From assembly GCF_000699445.3 (NCBI RefSeq), contig NC_067195.1, positions 69,312,591-69,376,590 on the forward strand: a stretch of 64,000 bases of DNA, given 5' to 3'. Of this stretch, positions 35,994-48,149 are shown in pieces. Numbering within the stretch: the first letter of the stretch is position 1; the number at the start of each line of letters is the position of its first letter. Under the pieces are notes generated by a model. It worked only from the letters and a program-made list of their open reading frames with translations, searched no databases and was not told the origin of the DNA. Source of the stretch: Schistosoma haematobium. Its lineage: Eukaryota > Platyhelminthes > Trematoda > Strigeidida > Schistosomatidae. A program made the translations under genes and the position numbers.

Positions 35994-36353
35994 TCAAGAA
36001 AAATAAACTTCCGCTGGTGCATTGTCTTCATTCATTTCATGTTGTAATGTACGAAGACGTTTGATTACTTCAAATATTGTTGTACATGAGAAAAGTATTG
36101 AATAGATTGGGAAAAGTGAATAAAAGCTTGGTTCACCATATAATGTCATTTTTAACATTAATGGTATAATGACTACTAAAATAAATATTAAAATAGAATA
36201 GATTAAGTATATATGTTTGTATGAAGAAGATTTTGATGATAAAGATGGTGATAGTAAAACAGTGCAAGGAGATTCATTGTTCTCTTTAGTTCCATTGAAT
36301 TCTGGTTGAATGAGTGAATCTGTACGACAAGTCAACTTCATATATTCAGGCAT
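35994..36353 (-). CDS. Small membrane protein with two transmembrane helices, unknown function
   Basis: A 119-codon frame starting at ATG 36353. Residues 1-45 are hydrophilic (MPEYMKLTCRTDSLIQPEF..). Two hydrophobic helices follow at about 47-69 (IYLIYSILIFILVVIIPLML) and 77-96 (FYSLFPIYSILFSCTTIFEV), then a charged tail (KRLRTLQHEMNEDNAPAEVY). The alternation of polar, membrane and charged segments is more protein-like than the AT-rich noise frames nearby. The start has an A at -3. It could be a complete single-exon gene or the last exon of a larger one; no upstream exon was identified. No family is recognised. Confidence 0.5.
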   Translation of the reverse strand: MPEYMKLTCRTDSLIQPEFNGTKENNESPCTVLLSPSLSSKSSSYKHIYLIYSILIFILVVIIPLMLKMTLYGEPSFYSLFPIYSILFSCTTIFEVIKRLRTLQHEMNEDNAPAEVYFS

Positions 36354-37799
36354 TGAATAGAAAGGGAATGAGTGAAAAGTAAATATCTGTGTTGAAATAA
36401 TTTAATTGATTGATAATGTACGAATTTATCTGTACTTCTCATTGAATAATCCTCAGTTTTCTATAATCCATGGTATTACTGATTATTTATGACTATACAT
36501 AACTACGACTAATTTTTGTAAAATTTAATACTTTTCAGAATGTTTGATCAAGTGACAGTATTGATCATTTAATTACTTAATATCTCAGTGCACCGATGTA
36601 TATATGTAGGCGTTTAATTTGTTAGTTAAATCCAATCATGTAAATACACAGGTACATAGATACATCTGTGTATTTCTTTGACTTGGTGTATTTGCCTTTA
36701 ATCATATGACGTAATCACAGTAGATTTTAATCAAGTATTCATTAGAATTATTATAGGTCAATCAAATAAAAGCTCACAAAATTATCTCTATTGAATGAAT
36801 TGATTACTTAATAGACTTGAAAATGATAAGCATCGACGCTGAATAGCTGGATTACAGATATTTAAGACTTGAGAATAAGATTTGCTAAAAAAAACATACA
36901 GTCTCATGCTTGAAATTGGTAAATTTTTAATTTCTTCAGATTAAATCACTGTCACACTTGTGTCACATCATTACGTCCCTTTTTAAAAACAGTACCTCGT
37001 GCAAACACTAACATAATTCTGTCAAAACATTATACAGATATCTTGCAGCACTAAATGAACTGAGATTAACAAACACCATAACAATATGACGGACGATAAA
37101 GATGACGGATAGCACCATCAGAAAAAAATAGCCAAAGCATGTTATGTGAAGGTCATATAGTAGTACGTCTAAAATCTCATAGAGTTAACAATAGATCACT
37201 GAGTAACAGAGTTATCGATTTTGAGTCACGTCACATTACTAAATCCTATTTTCACATAGTAAACATGAGCAGTTATAGAACAACCTATATAGATTAAAAC
37301 AACTGTTATCGACCCCGTACTCATCTGTCTGATCCCAAATTTACTTTGCTTGTCTACCAGTTAAAATCATATCCAAAGCTAGATATTGCTTCGGTCTACT
37401 TAAAATGAAGTGTAAGCACTCCACTTGGTGTGAAATCTATAACATTATACAAACACGAGTACTCATTTTTTAAATTTCTACGCTAGATTTAACCACACTT
37501 TATCAAATTATTTCATAAAAATAAAAATGACCTTTGAAAACAGACTGTCGAAAGACCTCACCGTTACACCTGTCATATCTTTATAACCACATGTTCGATG
37601 AGTAAATACTAGAAATATTATGCACAAAATGTTCCTAGACAAAGCGTTTGATTATCATGAAAATCTCCGTGTGATCTGATTGCTATCATGAATACTACAA
37701 GACAACATGCTTAAACGTTCAAACTGTACTAGTATTGGAATGGACCATTGTTTCAAAAATTTTCAAACTAAATTGTATTGATAATGTTGTTCAGACGAA
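36354..37799. other. AT-rich spacer, nothing recognised
   Basis: No coding frame or repeat supported on either strand. Confidence 0.5.
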
Positions 37800-38480
37800 C
37801 AGTGAAACCTTCACAACCAAACCTAAATTATCCACCTGAGCTCTGAATATTATCCACCATCTCAAGTCTGCGCGAAGTTGTGATAGACGGTCAACGTTAT
37901 CTGATCTGCAACCAAGTCCCCATTAGCCACACAAACGACTCTCCTTTATGCCTAAACACCCGACCTGAACATTCAAATCTCCAGCTAGTACTGCAATATC
38001 AATCAAACACACCTCCTGGAGGTCATCTTTGGTGGAATCTTGGTAGCAACATGTCAGGGTATAGGCAGAGATAGCCAAAATCATCGTTTACCATACACAT
38101 TTCTTCTCTCTTTGGTGGAACTTTCTAACTTAACAGCACACAACCGAAGATTAATAGGGATCCAATCGGCCAGTTCTGTTTCAGCTCTTGCGCTCAGTGG
38201 GACACCAACGCCAGCAAAACTAGATGGAAATAACACAGAATCTCCAAATAAACGCATACGAAACAAGCTTTCGAAGCGACAAATGGAGAGCGAGCGTGTA
38301 TCACTTCACTAGAGTCTTGAATACGGACTCTAGACAGATAAAAGACATCAATGTTGAGACTTTCTTAACACATAGCCAACCCTATCTCTTGTCCAGTCGG
38401 CATTCGTGAGCGAACGTCAAGTGAGGTCAGTTTGAATAACACGCGCGGTTTCAGAGTAGCCGGTTGAGAATTCGTATTCA
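37800..38480 (-). pseudogene. RTE-like retrotransposon, APE endonuclease domain remnant
   Basis: Minus-strand fragments in shifting frames: FAGVGVPLSARAETELADWI (38220-38160 region), then, after stops, LAGDLNVQVGCLGIKES near 37990-37945. The latter is the GDLNxxxG motif of apurinic-type endonucleases of non-LTR elements. Stop codons and frame changes show decay. On this strand it lies downstream of the reverse-transcriptase remnant (38505-39065), the reverse of the normal endonuclease-then-RT order, so two copies or a rearrangement are involved. Confidence 0.7.
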
Positions 38481-38504
38481 GTGGTAGCACTCAACTTCCG
38501 AGGT

Positions 38505-39065
38505 TTAACAAGCATAGAGCAAAACTGCTCTCACCGACGCGTTGTAGATCCAACCTTTTACAGCCAGAATGACATCACGAAGGCGCCAAAGATGGCCAAG
38601 ATTGGCATAAGCCGCTCTGGCTTTCACCATACGTGCATTGATCTCATCACTCACGCCACCACTAGCACTTATGCAGCTACCCAGATACACGAACTTCTCG
38701 ACTACTTCTATCTGCTCACCATCCAAAGTGAGTAAGGGTTCAGAATCCTGCCAGTCTTGTAGAAATACTTTGCACTTCGAAGGTGCAAAGCACATGCCGT
38801 ACCTATGAACATTGGAGAGAAACGTATCCCAAACATGATTGTATTGTTGCTTAAAGTGGTCGGAAAACTGTATTTTGTCAGTCTTTACCAAACAGAACTA
38901 TATCACCTGCGAATCTTAAGCTAACAAGCGGACCTCCTGATACAAGATCGATTCCTGGTAAGTCGAATCGGGAGAAATGTTCCTAAAAGTCTGCTATCTT
39001 AGCAAACAAAACCAATGACATAAGATTGGCTGAATTCCATCTGTAAGCAGAGTGGATGTAATATG
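38505..39065 (-). pseudogene. RTE-like retrotransposon, reverse-transcriptase remnant
   Basis: Minus-strand translation shows the RT catalytic region decayed from YADD to FAGD (FAGDIVLFGKD, near 38905), a frame change, then an open 128-codon frame at 38891-38505 with KCKVFLQDW, VVEKFVYLGSCIS, EINARMVKARAAYANLG and SVRAVLLYAC. These are typical of the thumb and connection of RTE-clade polymerases. It is truncated before the ETW motif that should follow YAC. The mutated catalytic site means no activity. Confidence 0.8.
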
Positions 39066-39414
39066 TGAAAAGACGCTTGAGTATTACGTTTAAAACCTTA
39101 ACAAGATAATTATTATAACTCGGTGTGAACGTGCTATTACCTGGGACAACGATTCTGAAATGGATGAAATAGTACAGGTTTTCCTGTCATATTTATTATT
39201 CATGACTTATGTATACCCAGAGAAATACCTAAAAGTAATTGACTTAGATATGGCAGGTCTACGATAGATTATATTTATGTATATAGAGACTGATCAGGTA
39301 GTTCTTCAGAACACTCACGAGATACGACAAGATACATATTTTATAGGGAAATAAAGAGGATAAATCAATATAATTTGTTACTAAAATTGAAGTTTATGTA
39401 CAGGGAGTGAGGAA

Positions 39415-41100
39415 TCAATTTTTCTTCAACAGAAAACTGTAAGCTTCTTGGTCAAAAGTGTCTTCTATTTGTTCTTGCAAAGTCAACCTTGATTGAGGAG
39501 CGCGTCTAAGAAGACGTTTCTGTCTTTCTTCTGGAGAACAGTCATTTAAATCTGGGGGGATCTGAAGAGGAAGATTGAGTGAAACAAATACTAAATGTTT
39601 TGAGAATAAAACCCAAGGTTTTACAGTAGTGTTACAAAGGTTTAGGACAATAACTCCAAATTATAAACCACACGCCCACATTAGCGTTATTGGTACAGTG
39701 ACAACCAGAAGGCATGTAATTAAATCTTGATACTAAATCTCTAGTAGTGACTCAGTAATAAAGTTTTGATTTTCGATTGCCAACATTTTAAGATACATAA
39801 TCACATGTCACTGGGAAGTACACTGCATCAGAAGACTTTCTTAGGTTAGATATCAATTTTATTGATTTTCAGCAGCTAGTGCAAGGACCTGTTAGCTATT
39901 TAATGAATAAACAATTTTATCATGAGAATTCTGTCAATAATGCTGACTTTCTTTAGTTCATTTACCTTAGATCTGTTTTTGGTCATTTTCCTATGGACTG
40001 CTGAACGACAGAACACTTACAAATTTATAAGGTGAAGCTGATGTTTACTCTTTTGTGGGAGTTTCACTATATGGTGTGTTAATATTTACATCACTGCAGC
40101 CTGAACTTCAAGTTCTACGCTAATGATTCTTCAGTTTCAACTTTTGGTTATAAATTCATGGTTGGTATTGGTGTAAAGTTTGGGCTATTTACACGTACAC
40201 AGAACCCGATGGTAAATAAAAAATGGGTTGAAAAATAATACGGTGTCTACAATGCTTCATAACAGTCATTTAATACTGCAAACTAATGTACTATTCATTT
40301 AGGTAAAGAACTGGAAGACACTTGATTGCTAAGACAGTTTGCTTTCCAAACACATAAATGTCACTTGAAATTTTAAGTTGGAATAGGAGTAAGTCTGGTA
40401 ATCTTCAATATTCTTGCAACTATTTAATAAATATACGAAAGGTGAATTAATTGTACATAGAACACAACTAGAATTCTTATAAGCCAGGCTCTTGGTAAAA
40501 GAGAATTTTATAAGTTAAATAACACACTACTGTACACTTTGAAGATCATTTAAGTGCTTATCTAAGGTGTTTCATTGAAATTGATAGGATCTTATTGATG
40601 CACGTTTGGAAACTGTATTAGCTTTAAGTTTTAATTACAGGATATATGAGAAGTGAGATAAGGGGTTACTGCGATGACAGTTACCTCAGGACCTATGGAA
40701 AGTAACAGCTTATCGACTATACATCGCTGTCTATTTTTTTCAAGTTTAACTTAATTGTACAACGGAAAACGAATTTCAGGATGAAACGCATAAACATACT
40801 TTATGATGATTTTAAGAGCACTAACCTGAAGTATTATTCGAGGCTCATGAAATCTAATACGGATCGAACCACCGTTAGGATAAACTAAGCTAACTGGATA
40901 TGTACGTCCATATATTCGTCGTTTGGTACGGCATAAAACTGCCCGATTGGCGTTACATCTGCAGGGAAATCTACGGCTTTGATATAGAAAGCTTGAATGG
41001 AGCTTACGTTAATGGAAAGACGTTACTTTTACCCAGACACCTTGCCCAAAGAATCATGAATACAAGAGGTAATGACCCGCCACTTGTTACGGTCGACCAT
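39415..41100 (-). CDS. MRPL55: Mitochondrial large-subunit ribosomal protein mL55, three exons
   Basis: Exons (minus): 41100-41033 (starts MVDRNKWRV, ends on two bases of a Gly codon), 40958-40826 and 39561-39415 (ends FLLKKN, TGA). The donors are GTAAAA and GTTAGT; the acceptors are CCCTGCAG and CTCTTCAG. The phases join without a break into 115 codons. Exon 2 carries YPVSLVYPNGGSIRIRFHEP and exon 3 opens IPPDLNDCSPEERQKRL. These match the mL55 pattern as I know it from the human protein ([20 protein letters not shown], then PIDLDTLSPEERR). The human length is about 128 residues. Role: structural protein of the mitochondrial ribosome, encoded in the nucleus. The 5' exon is the least certain part: its ATG is the first after an in-frame TGA, and it contributes a short basic N-terminus compatible with import. 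Confidence 0.85.
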
Positions 41101-41460
41101 ACAAGGTCGTCCAAATCAGTTGATCATACCACTTTACAACCTACAACCCTCGGTCTCCATTCATCGTCTAGAATAATCAAGCAACAAAATGCTACTCTAT
41201 TTGTGTATTGAATGCATATATAAACGTACACTATCAATAAACAGATAAGGTTCAATCTTTCACTAGTTCACAGGTTTGAACCACCGTAGAGTGTAACATA
41301 TTAATGCACTGATGAAAATAGTCATAATAAGATCTGAAAGTGAACTCATATGTTTCATATTCCTTGCTGTGAAGACAAACAAAAAACGCACTTACATTCA
41401 TCCATTTTATCCTGAATTTGGCTGGTATGAAACTTACAGGTTTTGTCAAACCAAGAAGTC
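41101..41460. other. Short spacer between mL55 and a Gypsy LTR
   Basis: Presumed upstream region of the mL55 gene on the minus strand. No distinct promoter motif could be fixed. Confidence 0.4.
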
Positions 41461-41735
41461 TGTAGCGGTAAATTAATCCTCAAAACAAGTAGTTCCATGA
41501 GTTTTCGACATTGATTCTGACCTCGTTAGTTCTACTGGACACACATAGATGGAGGAGCTCGGTCACTCATCCGCACTAGATCACGAATGTGTACATGTGC
41601 TACGCATCACTTGCAATCGACAGCCAGCTTAGACCAAACGCTTCTCGACATATCGACAGCCTTTCAAACATATCTTCGGGCCTCTTAATTTCTGACATCT
41701 GATCTGACTGGGTTGATATACTTCAATCATAAAAG
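41461..41735 (+). mobile_element. 5' LTR of a Gypsy element (TGTAGCGG family)
   Basis: Begins TGTAGCGGTAAATTAATCC and is clearly similar to the LTR at 62151 (TGTAGCGGTAAATAAATCC). The similarity continues through the GAGCTCGGTCACTCATCC / GGCGCTCGGTCATGCATCC block. The 3' limit is approximate. It precedes a decayed gag-pol in the same orientation. Confidence 0.75.
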
Positions 41736-43255
41736 TTTTGCATGTAAATGCGTTGTCCAACTGCGAATAGCTGTGGCATATTTGGTGGTGAGCTCAGCGT
41801 GATCTGATACACCGGACAGTAAACTGTGCTTCTGTTCCTTGCTGTGAAATTATACATCATTTTTAGTTTTGCATGTAGTAATAATGTCTTACATTTTCGG
41901 ACATGTTTTCGCCCATTAGTATATCTTATCGTCATTATGACAGGACAAACAGCAAAGTCATGTGAGATTAAGACTATTTCACCTTCCACCTGTCATACCA
42001 GAATGTCATGGCAGTACGCGGGCCTGGTTCTACCACGCAGAAGCTGACTCCCGCGAGCACGGCGTGACGGACCCATGTGCTAGATTCCTCGCAGTAGTGA
42101 GGGCATTACCTCGCGATTCTAGCAGGTACGTCACACTCGCTATGTTGATACTTAATGTTTCTGAAACTTACAACACTTTGAAGAAGGCTATCCTTAATCG
42201 TGGAGACCTGACCAACCGACAATGTTTAGACCAACTCTTCTACAACATCGAGCTGCAATACGATTCAGCAACAGAAATGTTGCTATGTATGCGAGAGGTC
42301 ATTGGTCAATGGACCTTTGATGATGGCCTGTTTGGCAGCTCCTGTGTAAGCAACCGTAGCCGGCGGAAATAGGCGTCTATTGTACACCGCTGATGTGGTG
42401 ATGAAAGTCCACTACCTCTCTGGCACTGACGCAGAAGTAAGCGTTCTTCCAGTAAATTCTAACGACCGTCTGCATGAACCACTCTTGAACTTATAGGTGG
42501 TAAGTGGGGATATACGGTTAGCGGTATGTTCATTTTGACGTAGATTTACGGAAACCCGTCCACTGTATTTTCATCGTTGTATATTTCTGTACGCCAACCA
42601 TTGATAAAGACGTGCCGCAATACAATAATCTACTCATTGACACGTGGAAACGGAGGTTAGTGGATAGGATTACTAAATTAACTGTTTGTGGAACTTCATT
42701 TTCTGTTGGTAGGTTATCCCTGGTCATTGCTAAGCACATGATCAATCCATACCTTCAACGGACGCTGGACAAGTACCCTGAACTGTACCACTCGTGACCA
42801 AAATACACTAAAAATCACAAATACAAGACCACCTGTGTTCTCGAAAGCTCACTGATTGGCTCCTGAAAGGCTAAGGTCGAGCAAAAACGAATTCAAGTAC
42901 ATGATGGACTTGGGGATAATTCATCCATCAAATAGCACATGAAGATTTCCCTTACACATGGTCTCTAAAGTAAACAACAACGACTGGCGTCCAAATGGTG
43001 ATTATCGGCGACTGAATACCAAAATTATTCACGTCACAGCACCCACAAGTGTATTTTTGAAAATCAACTTGGTTAAAGTGCATTACCGAATTCCCATGGC
43101 TGTAGATGACTGCCTAAAAACGCTACCATCACGCAACCAGGACTTTGTGATTATTTTCGCATACTTTTCGACTTAAGAAATGCTACACAAACTTTCCGGC
43201 GGTCCACCGACGACATCTTTCGAGATCTCAACTTTGTATATGTATATGTAGATGG
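41736..43255 (+). pseudogene. Decayed Ty3/Gypsy gag-pol (copy 1)
   Basis: Order on the plus strand: Gag (41962-42372; FYHAEADSREHGVTDPCARF, then SETYNTLKKAILNRGDL, LLCMREVIGQWTFDDGLF); protease remnant near 42418-42490, where the expected D-T-G-A active site reads G-T-D-A before EVSVLP; a linker with NNLLIDTWKRRLVD (42612-42797); reverse transcriptase pieces (42958-43176; VNNNDWRPNGDYRRLN, then RIPMAVDDC). Last comes the RT active-site box near 43240, where YVDD reads YVDG. Frames shift repeatedly and much of RT, RNase H and integrase is deleted. The element is dead. Confidence 0.85.
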
Positions 43256-43399
43256 CTGGTTGATAGCAAGTCTGTACGGAGACTCTCATTTAACATTGTC
43301 CATGAACGACTACAAAAACATACGATTACTGTACACATTCAGAAACGTTATTTTATTGTTAGCTTTCCAATCTTGCCACTTTCGTTTGTGTTATTTTCA

Positions 43400-43914
43400 G
43401 TTCTTTAAAGCTATGATTGTTATCAAGATGCTTTTTAATTACCATTATTTTGTGTATCAGTGCAACCCAAATTGTGTTAGCCTACAGAGCTTCTGGATTT
43501 CGAGGCTGAGTGATAAAGATGTTACACAGTCTTCGAAAGAAACTTTCACTATTCTCGAGCTCCTTCTATACATGAAATTCCTCAAAAACAAGTACCAAGC
43601 AAATTCCTACAGTGTTACGATAGTTTCAGTTTCATGGAATGTCCGGACAGCCTCAAAGATTATAGTAAAGCAAGCTAGCTAGTAAGTCTCTTAGAAATTT
43701 AAGATGTTGTTATGACCTGGAATCGCCCGAACTCGTGGATAAGTTTAGGCAATTTCCAGTAAGCAGTACGGCGTTAGGGGGTGAGAAAATTGTCTTTATC
43801 CATCAATTACAAACAAAGTTCGCTGAAAAACCAAGGGTTATCAACACAATCCTATTTGGTAGGGCACTTGTATGTGATTTAATTAAAGCTAGTTTACGCT
43901 CCAGGCGTCTCTAA
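43400..43914 (+). other. Unresolved coding-like segments
   Basis: A strong acceptor-like TGTGTTATTTTCAG (to 43402) opens a frame with VYQCNPNCVSLQSFWISRL and ETFTILELLLYMKFLKNKY. A second protein-like frame (43669-43914) contains DLESPELVDKFRQF, STALGGEKIVFIHQL and INTILFGRALVCDLIKASL, ending at TAA 43912. I could not join them through sensible introns. They may be exons of an unrecognised gene, a decayed gene or repeat remnants. Confidence 0.3.
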
Positions 43915-43951
43915 AGTCTACCGATTAACCTTAAATGCATATGTTCCCATA

Positions 43952-44138
43952 GTTGAATTTACCAGTCGATCTAAGCTAGATCACCATTGGAAACCTGGGA
44001 GCACTAGATGACTGTTTCTTCCTGATATAATATTCCTCAACAGCGTGCACCTACGACCTTGCACACGCCTAACCTATAGACCACGGAGGTTTTCAGTGGT
44101 GTTCTGACTTAGATCGATTTGTGGATTCAACTGTGAAA
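43952..44138. mobile_element. Family C element, truncated fold-back
   Basis: Left part inverted (TTGAATTTACCAGTCGATC, GGGAGCACTAGATG), then a decayed hammerhead and head remnant, then a forward tail (GAGGTTTTCAGTGGTGTTC, ending GATTCAACTGTG). The tails point outward at both ends, as in other copies. Confidence 0.65.
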
Positions 44139-47100
44139 GTAATACAATATCCAAGTTAAACTCCCACTAGAACTGCCAATTTATGTTCAAACTACCGAGG
44201 TCTAAACTGCACAATTATGATAAGGGTTTGAGGTGATTATAAGTTAGATTACTTGAGAATTTCTAAGGTAAGTAATGTTTTATTTCTTGCGTTTCAGAAC
44301 GGCGAATTTAGAATTATATGCGCGAATGATTAGATATCGACAGATTTCTGTATTGGGCTGCTAATGAATAAGATAAACTGGCAACAAAACTTTTCGTGAA
44401 TATTTTTGAAATGAATCGCGAAACCGTTATTGAAAGCACCTTTTTGGACAATAGTAAATCCTTTAGATGTTACTGCTGAGCCGCTTTAAGGAATACCTTG
44501 GTTATTTCTACATACTCGCAGCCCAATTTGCGTCAGTTTATCCGTTCAGATATTGACGAATATTCCTATATATTAAAAGAACAATAGTTTCTGCCAAAGT
44601 TGGTTCTTAATAGGTTCATACACCATATACCAAGTCGACAAGACTGAAGACAATTTTTGTTGTTAATCTAAGTAAATTGGTTACAGGCATACTAAGAAAT
44701 GGAGTATTTATCTACAATTGCTTCTAATACTTTCCAGTTTGTTTGCTGGTACTCTTGTGCACTGCAACATCTTAACATTCAGCTCCAATGTACGGCATTG
44801 TGGCAAACCTTACAAAAAGAAAAAAACGAGTTAGGAACTGCCAAACGATAAATCCATCACACGTCGTAAGTGTTTTTGTAACTTTCTTCAAGCTCTTTAC
44901 AGTAGTTACAAGTTTTATTGACCAAGAACATTTTCTACTAGATGGCTTAACGAGATTGTATTATTTAGACTGTCATCAACACAAACTCTCCATGCAAATC
45001 GCAAAACCGAGTTGAAATGCATCGTCTTGGAGATAGTAGAAGAACAATAACACAAGCAACATGTTGGTGTCCTTACTTTTGTACTACATGCCTAATCCCA
45101 TGATCTGCTCGTTAATCTAGACCATGACTGCACGAAGTAAATTGGCCAAATATCGCCTACATTGATAGATGATTTGGTTTATTGTGCATGTATCGTAGAA
45201 TTAGCCTAACAGTATATACCATTGCAACTTTCAAAATAGCTTCAGAAACATGAAACTTACATAAGAGGCACGGTAGGGAACTTTTTGAATCTAATGCTAA
45301 CCAATCCAACATAGCAAAATTTGGCTTCAGACCTGTGACATAGCTCAGCTTAACCTGTTATGTAAAAGACCGGCAAGTAATGGAACACTGAGGGCTGAAC
45401 TACAAACTATACAAAGGTAATTCATGAAAATGCCTTTTGTAACCGCTGAGCGAACACAAAAATATGCTATACGACATACTATGTTTTTATTGCAGTATGT
45501 GATATATCCACATAAATGAATGATATGTAACTTGCAAAGTGAATACTACCGAAGATATTAAAGGAACACTACCTAGTATTAAATAATTAACGATAGAAGT
45601 ATTGAAATAACAGTTGAAGAACAGATGGGATAGTATTAATGAAACCTCACAAGTTAAATTATCCCTAATGGTAAGTAAGGAAGGTCAATTTTCATATATA
45701 CATGAGTATTGGGAGTTTGACAGCCATTTCGAGTTAGAGTTATCACCCAATAGAGCTTTCGTCACCAGGTGATATCATAGTGCAAAAGGTAAGGAGTCAG
45801 TTATCAAGAGTAAGACGAGAGTTTTGACTCAGGCTTAAAAAATTAGAGCAAAACTTTTCAACACGAACCGGTATTGTGGCAATTACTACTTGTAAAACCA
45901 GATATAAGCAGTATGTAGCAAGAATCGGAAGTAGAGTTCTTACCAGCAGAAGAGGAAGAAAAACAGAGAGAAATAGGGATGACAATATGAATGGAAAAAC
46001 GATGTAGATTTGTAGAATTATGGTCTACTTCCTTATTAGTACTGCTCTGATAATAAACGTAATCCTAAAATTGCAGATCTGTTATGTGACTAGCCAATCT
46101 ATAAGATTGTACATGGAAGTCACATCATTGGCTACACCGACTCGTCCTATCGTAATAGTCATCAATATATGGTGGAGAACACATTTAGGCTGGAGAAATA
46201 ACAATATGTTTATTGTAAATAAAAGAGACAAGTTACACAAGAATGACTACGCCTGCAAGGCTGAGCCATGCCGTTGAATGAATTAAAATAATGTCGCCGC
46301 GTTCTCCATAGATAAGCTTCTCCTCGTGTCAATTGTTGAATATGCCTTTTCAGTGATTATATTCTCAGCTTCAAAATTCATGTGCTTAGGGTTCAGTGAC
46401 ACTAAAGTTTGTAGAGGAAAGCTCAAGAAAGACGTGGGAATGGTGTATTTTACGTAATTTAATTAATTTTCCTCTATCCGGGTCTCTCGTTATAACGTCA
46501 TCTGTACTGCAATTCCTTGACACTTACCTGTTCACAAATTCGAGAAAGTTAGGGTTTGGATTTAGAGTGAGAGTTAGAAAGGAGAACCCTTACGCAGTTT
46601 CAATTAACACTTTTTATCATTCAATGAGCGACATAAAGTACCTGAACACAAAATTTGCTTTAAGAGCAGGTGAGTTATAATCACAATCTAAAATTCACTT
46701 TTTGGTCTTGTAGTAGATATTTTCATTGTTTTCAAACATTTTGGGGCCCTGATTGTGATAAATAACCAATCGACTTATTGTAAAGTCAAATATTTCTGAT
46801 GTGTTCAAATCTGTCATAGTATTATAATACAACCTTATGCTGCGTACTTCGAATTTAAGTTCTTGTTGAGATTCTAGACTTACTGGGGTTAGTCCTATTT
46901 CGTTATATATCATTTCATACACAAATTGATAGTAATTATAAAATGAATAGCTGTAAAATCAAACCTAACTGCCTAAATCCTAAACCGTCATACCCGAACC
47001 TGAAGATCATGGATTTGCTTCTCCGTGCTTTTGTGGCTGTAAGGCACTGAAGATTATAATATTAGAACAAGACAACTGTTTAGTTCCCCATGTTTTTTAA

Positions 47101-47401
47101 TGGTACGCCAACTTATAATAATTAGGGACAGAAAAACTGCCAGAAAACTATGCCAACTATTACAAAAAATTGTGAACCAAAATAATGATAATAGCGTATA
47201 ATAATCTGAAAATTATAAGACAACATTAATAAGGATGAATCATCAAATGAGCAATCATTTTTCGAACAGTAAAGTTAACTATGATAATCATTAAAATATA
47301 GAACTGAAAACTTTATCTCATCAATCCGTTATAAAATACAACTATAAAATAATCATAAAATATTTCCATAGCAAAAATGATTCACTAGATTACATTAGAT
47401 G
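44139..47401. other. Spacer without supported genes
   Basis: Open stretches of 60-95 codons at 44788, 46020, 46396 and 46922 carry no motif. The block 46400-46680 is less AT-rich and could be an old repeat. Nothing firm. Confidence 0.4.
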
Positions 47402-48086
47402 TGTATGTGTTTGAACGAACTAATTATTCCTTTGTATTCATTGAATGTTTGATTTCGAATTCCAAATACAGTACATTCGTTCATGCTTTGTTAGGTCCCT
47501 ATAAGCATTATGAATGGTAATTTTTGGGATCCATTTGTGGACCAAATACTATACGTATATTTTTATCGTATAATTGTTAATTAACTAAACTATCCATATT
47601 CATGTCTCTCTTATCATAAGCTTTATTTTGACCTATGAACCATAATTATACTTCTTACCATTCTTGAATTATGCCCTGTCTATTGATCACTGCCTCCCAC
47701 ATTCACAGCAAATTTGGCCAAATCTTGTACAACTGTTATTTCCGATTTTATGCTACGTTGTGGTCTGTTTGATTAGTATATAAACCCTGTATATCTGAAA
47801 TAAATGATTCATATTGCAGAGGCTGAGATTGTTGTTCTGGACTTAACTGTCTGGGCTAGGCGGAAAGCAGGACCAATCAGAACTCAAGACTGCTCGCACG
47901 TGTTTTACGCGTCCTTGATCCGATCGATAATTCACTGCTCTCTGATTGACGGTATTATTACGTTATCCATTAACAGGGCACTCAGGCCACAAGTTATAAC
48001 ATGCTTATGTAGTACTTTTTGATCTGATTGCGTTATTTCTGGAATTATTAGTTTGTACTATAATTCAAATGCGCCTAATTATCACA
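47402..48086 (+). mobile_element. Solo LTR, long form of the second LTR family
   Basis: Starts TGTATGTGTTTGAACG and ends AATTATCACA. The first 100 and last 85 bases match the short LTRs at 23448-23288 and 60605-60436. About 500 bp in the middle are present only here. The middle contains TATATAAA (47777-47784) and AATAAA (47799-47804), so it holds the promoter and poly(A) signals. No internal region follows, hence solo. The open frame at 47804-48022 is not a gene. Confidence 0.75.
47777..47804 (+). promoter_or_regulatory. LTR TATA box and polyadenylation signal
   Basis: TATATAAA followed 15 bases later by AATAAA, the compact U3/R signal pair of the solo LTR. Confidence 0.55.
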
Positions 48087-48149
48087 ATATGTTTGTAAGA
48101 CTTTTCTTCGTCTTCAATTTATCTCATCATCGTTTATTTATTCTTTAAT

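Noticed and set aside
40900..41211. 103-codon plus-strand frame
   Set aside because: Antisense to exons 1 and 2 of the mL55 gene.
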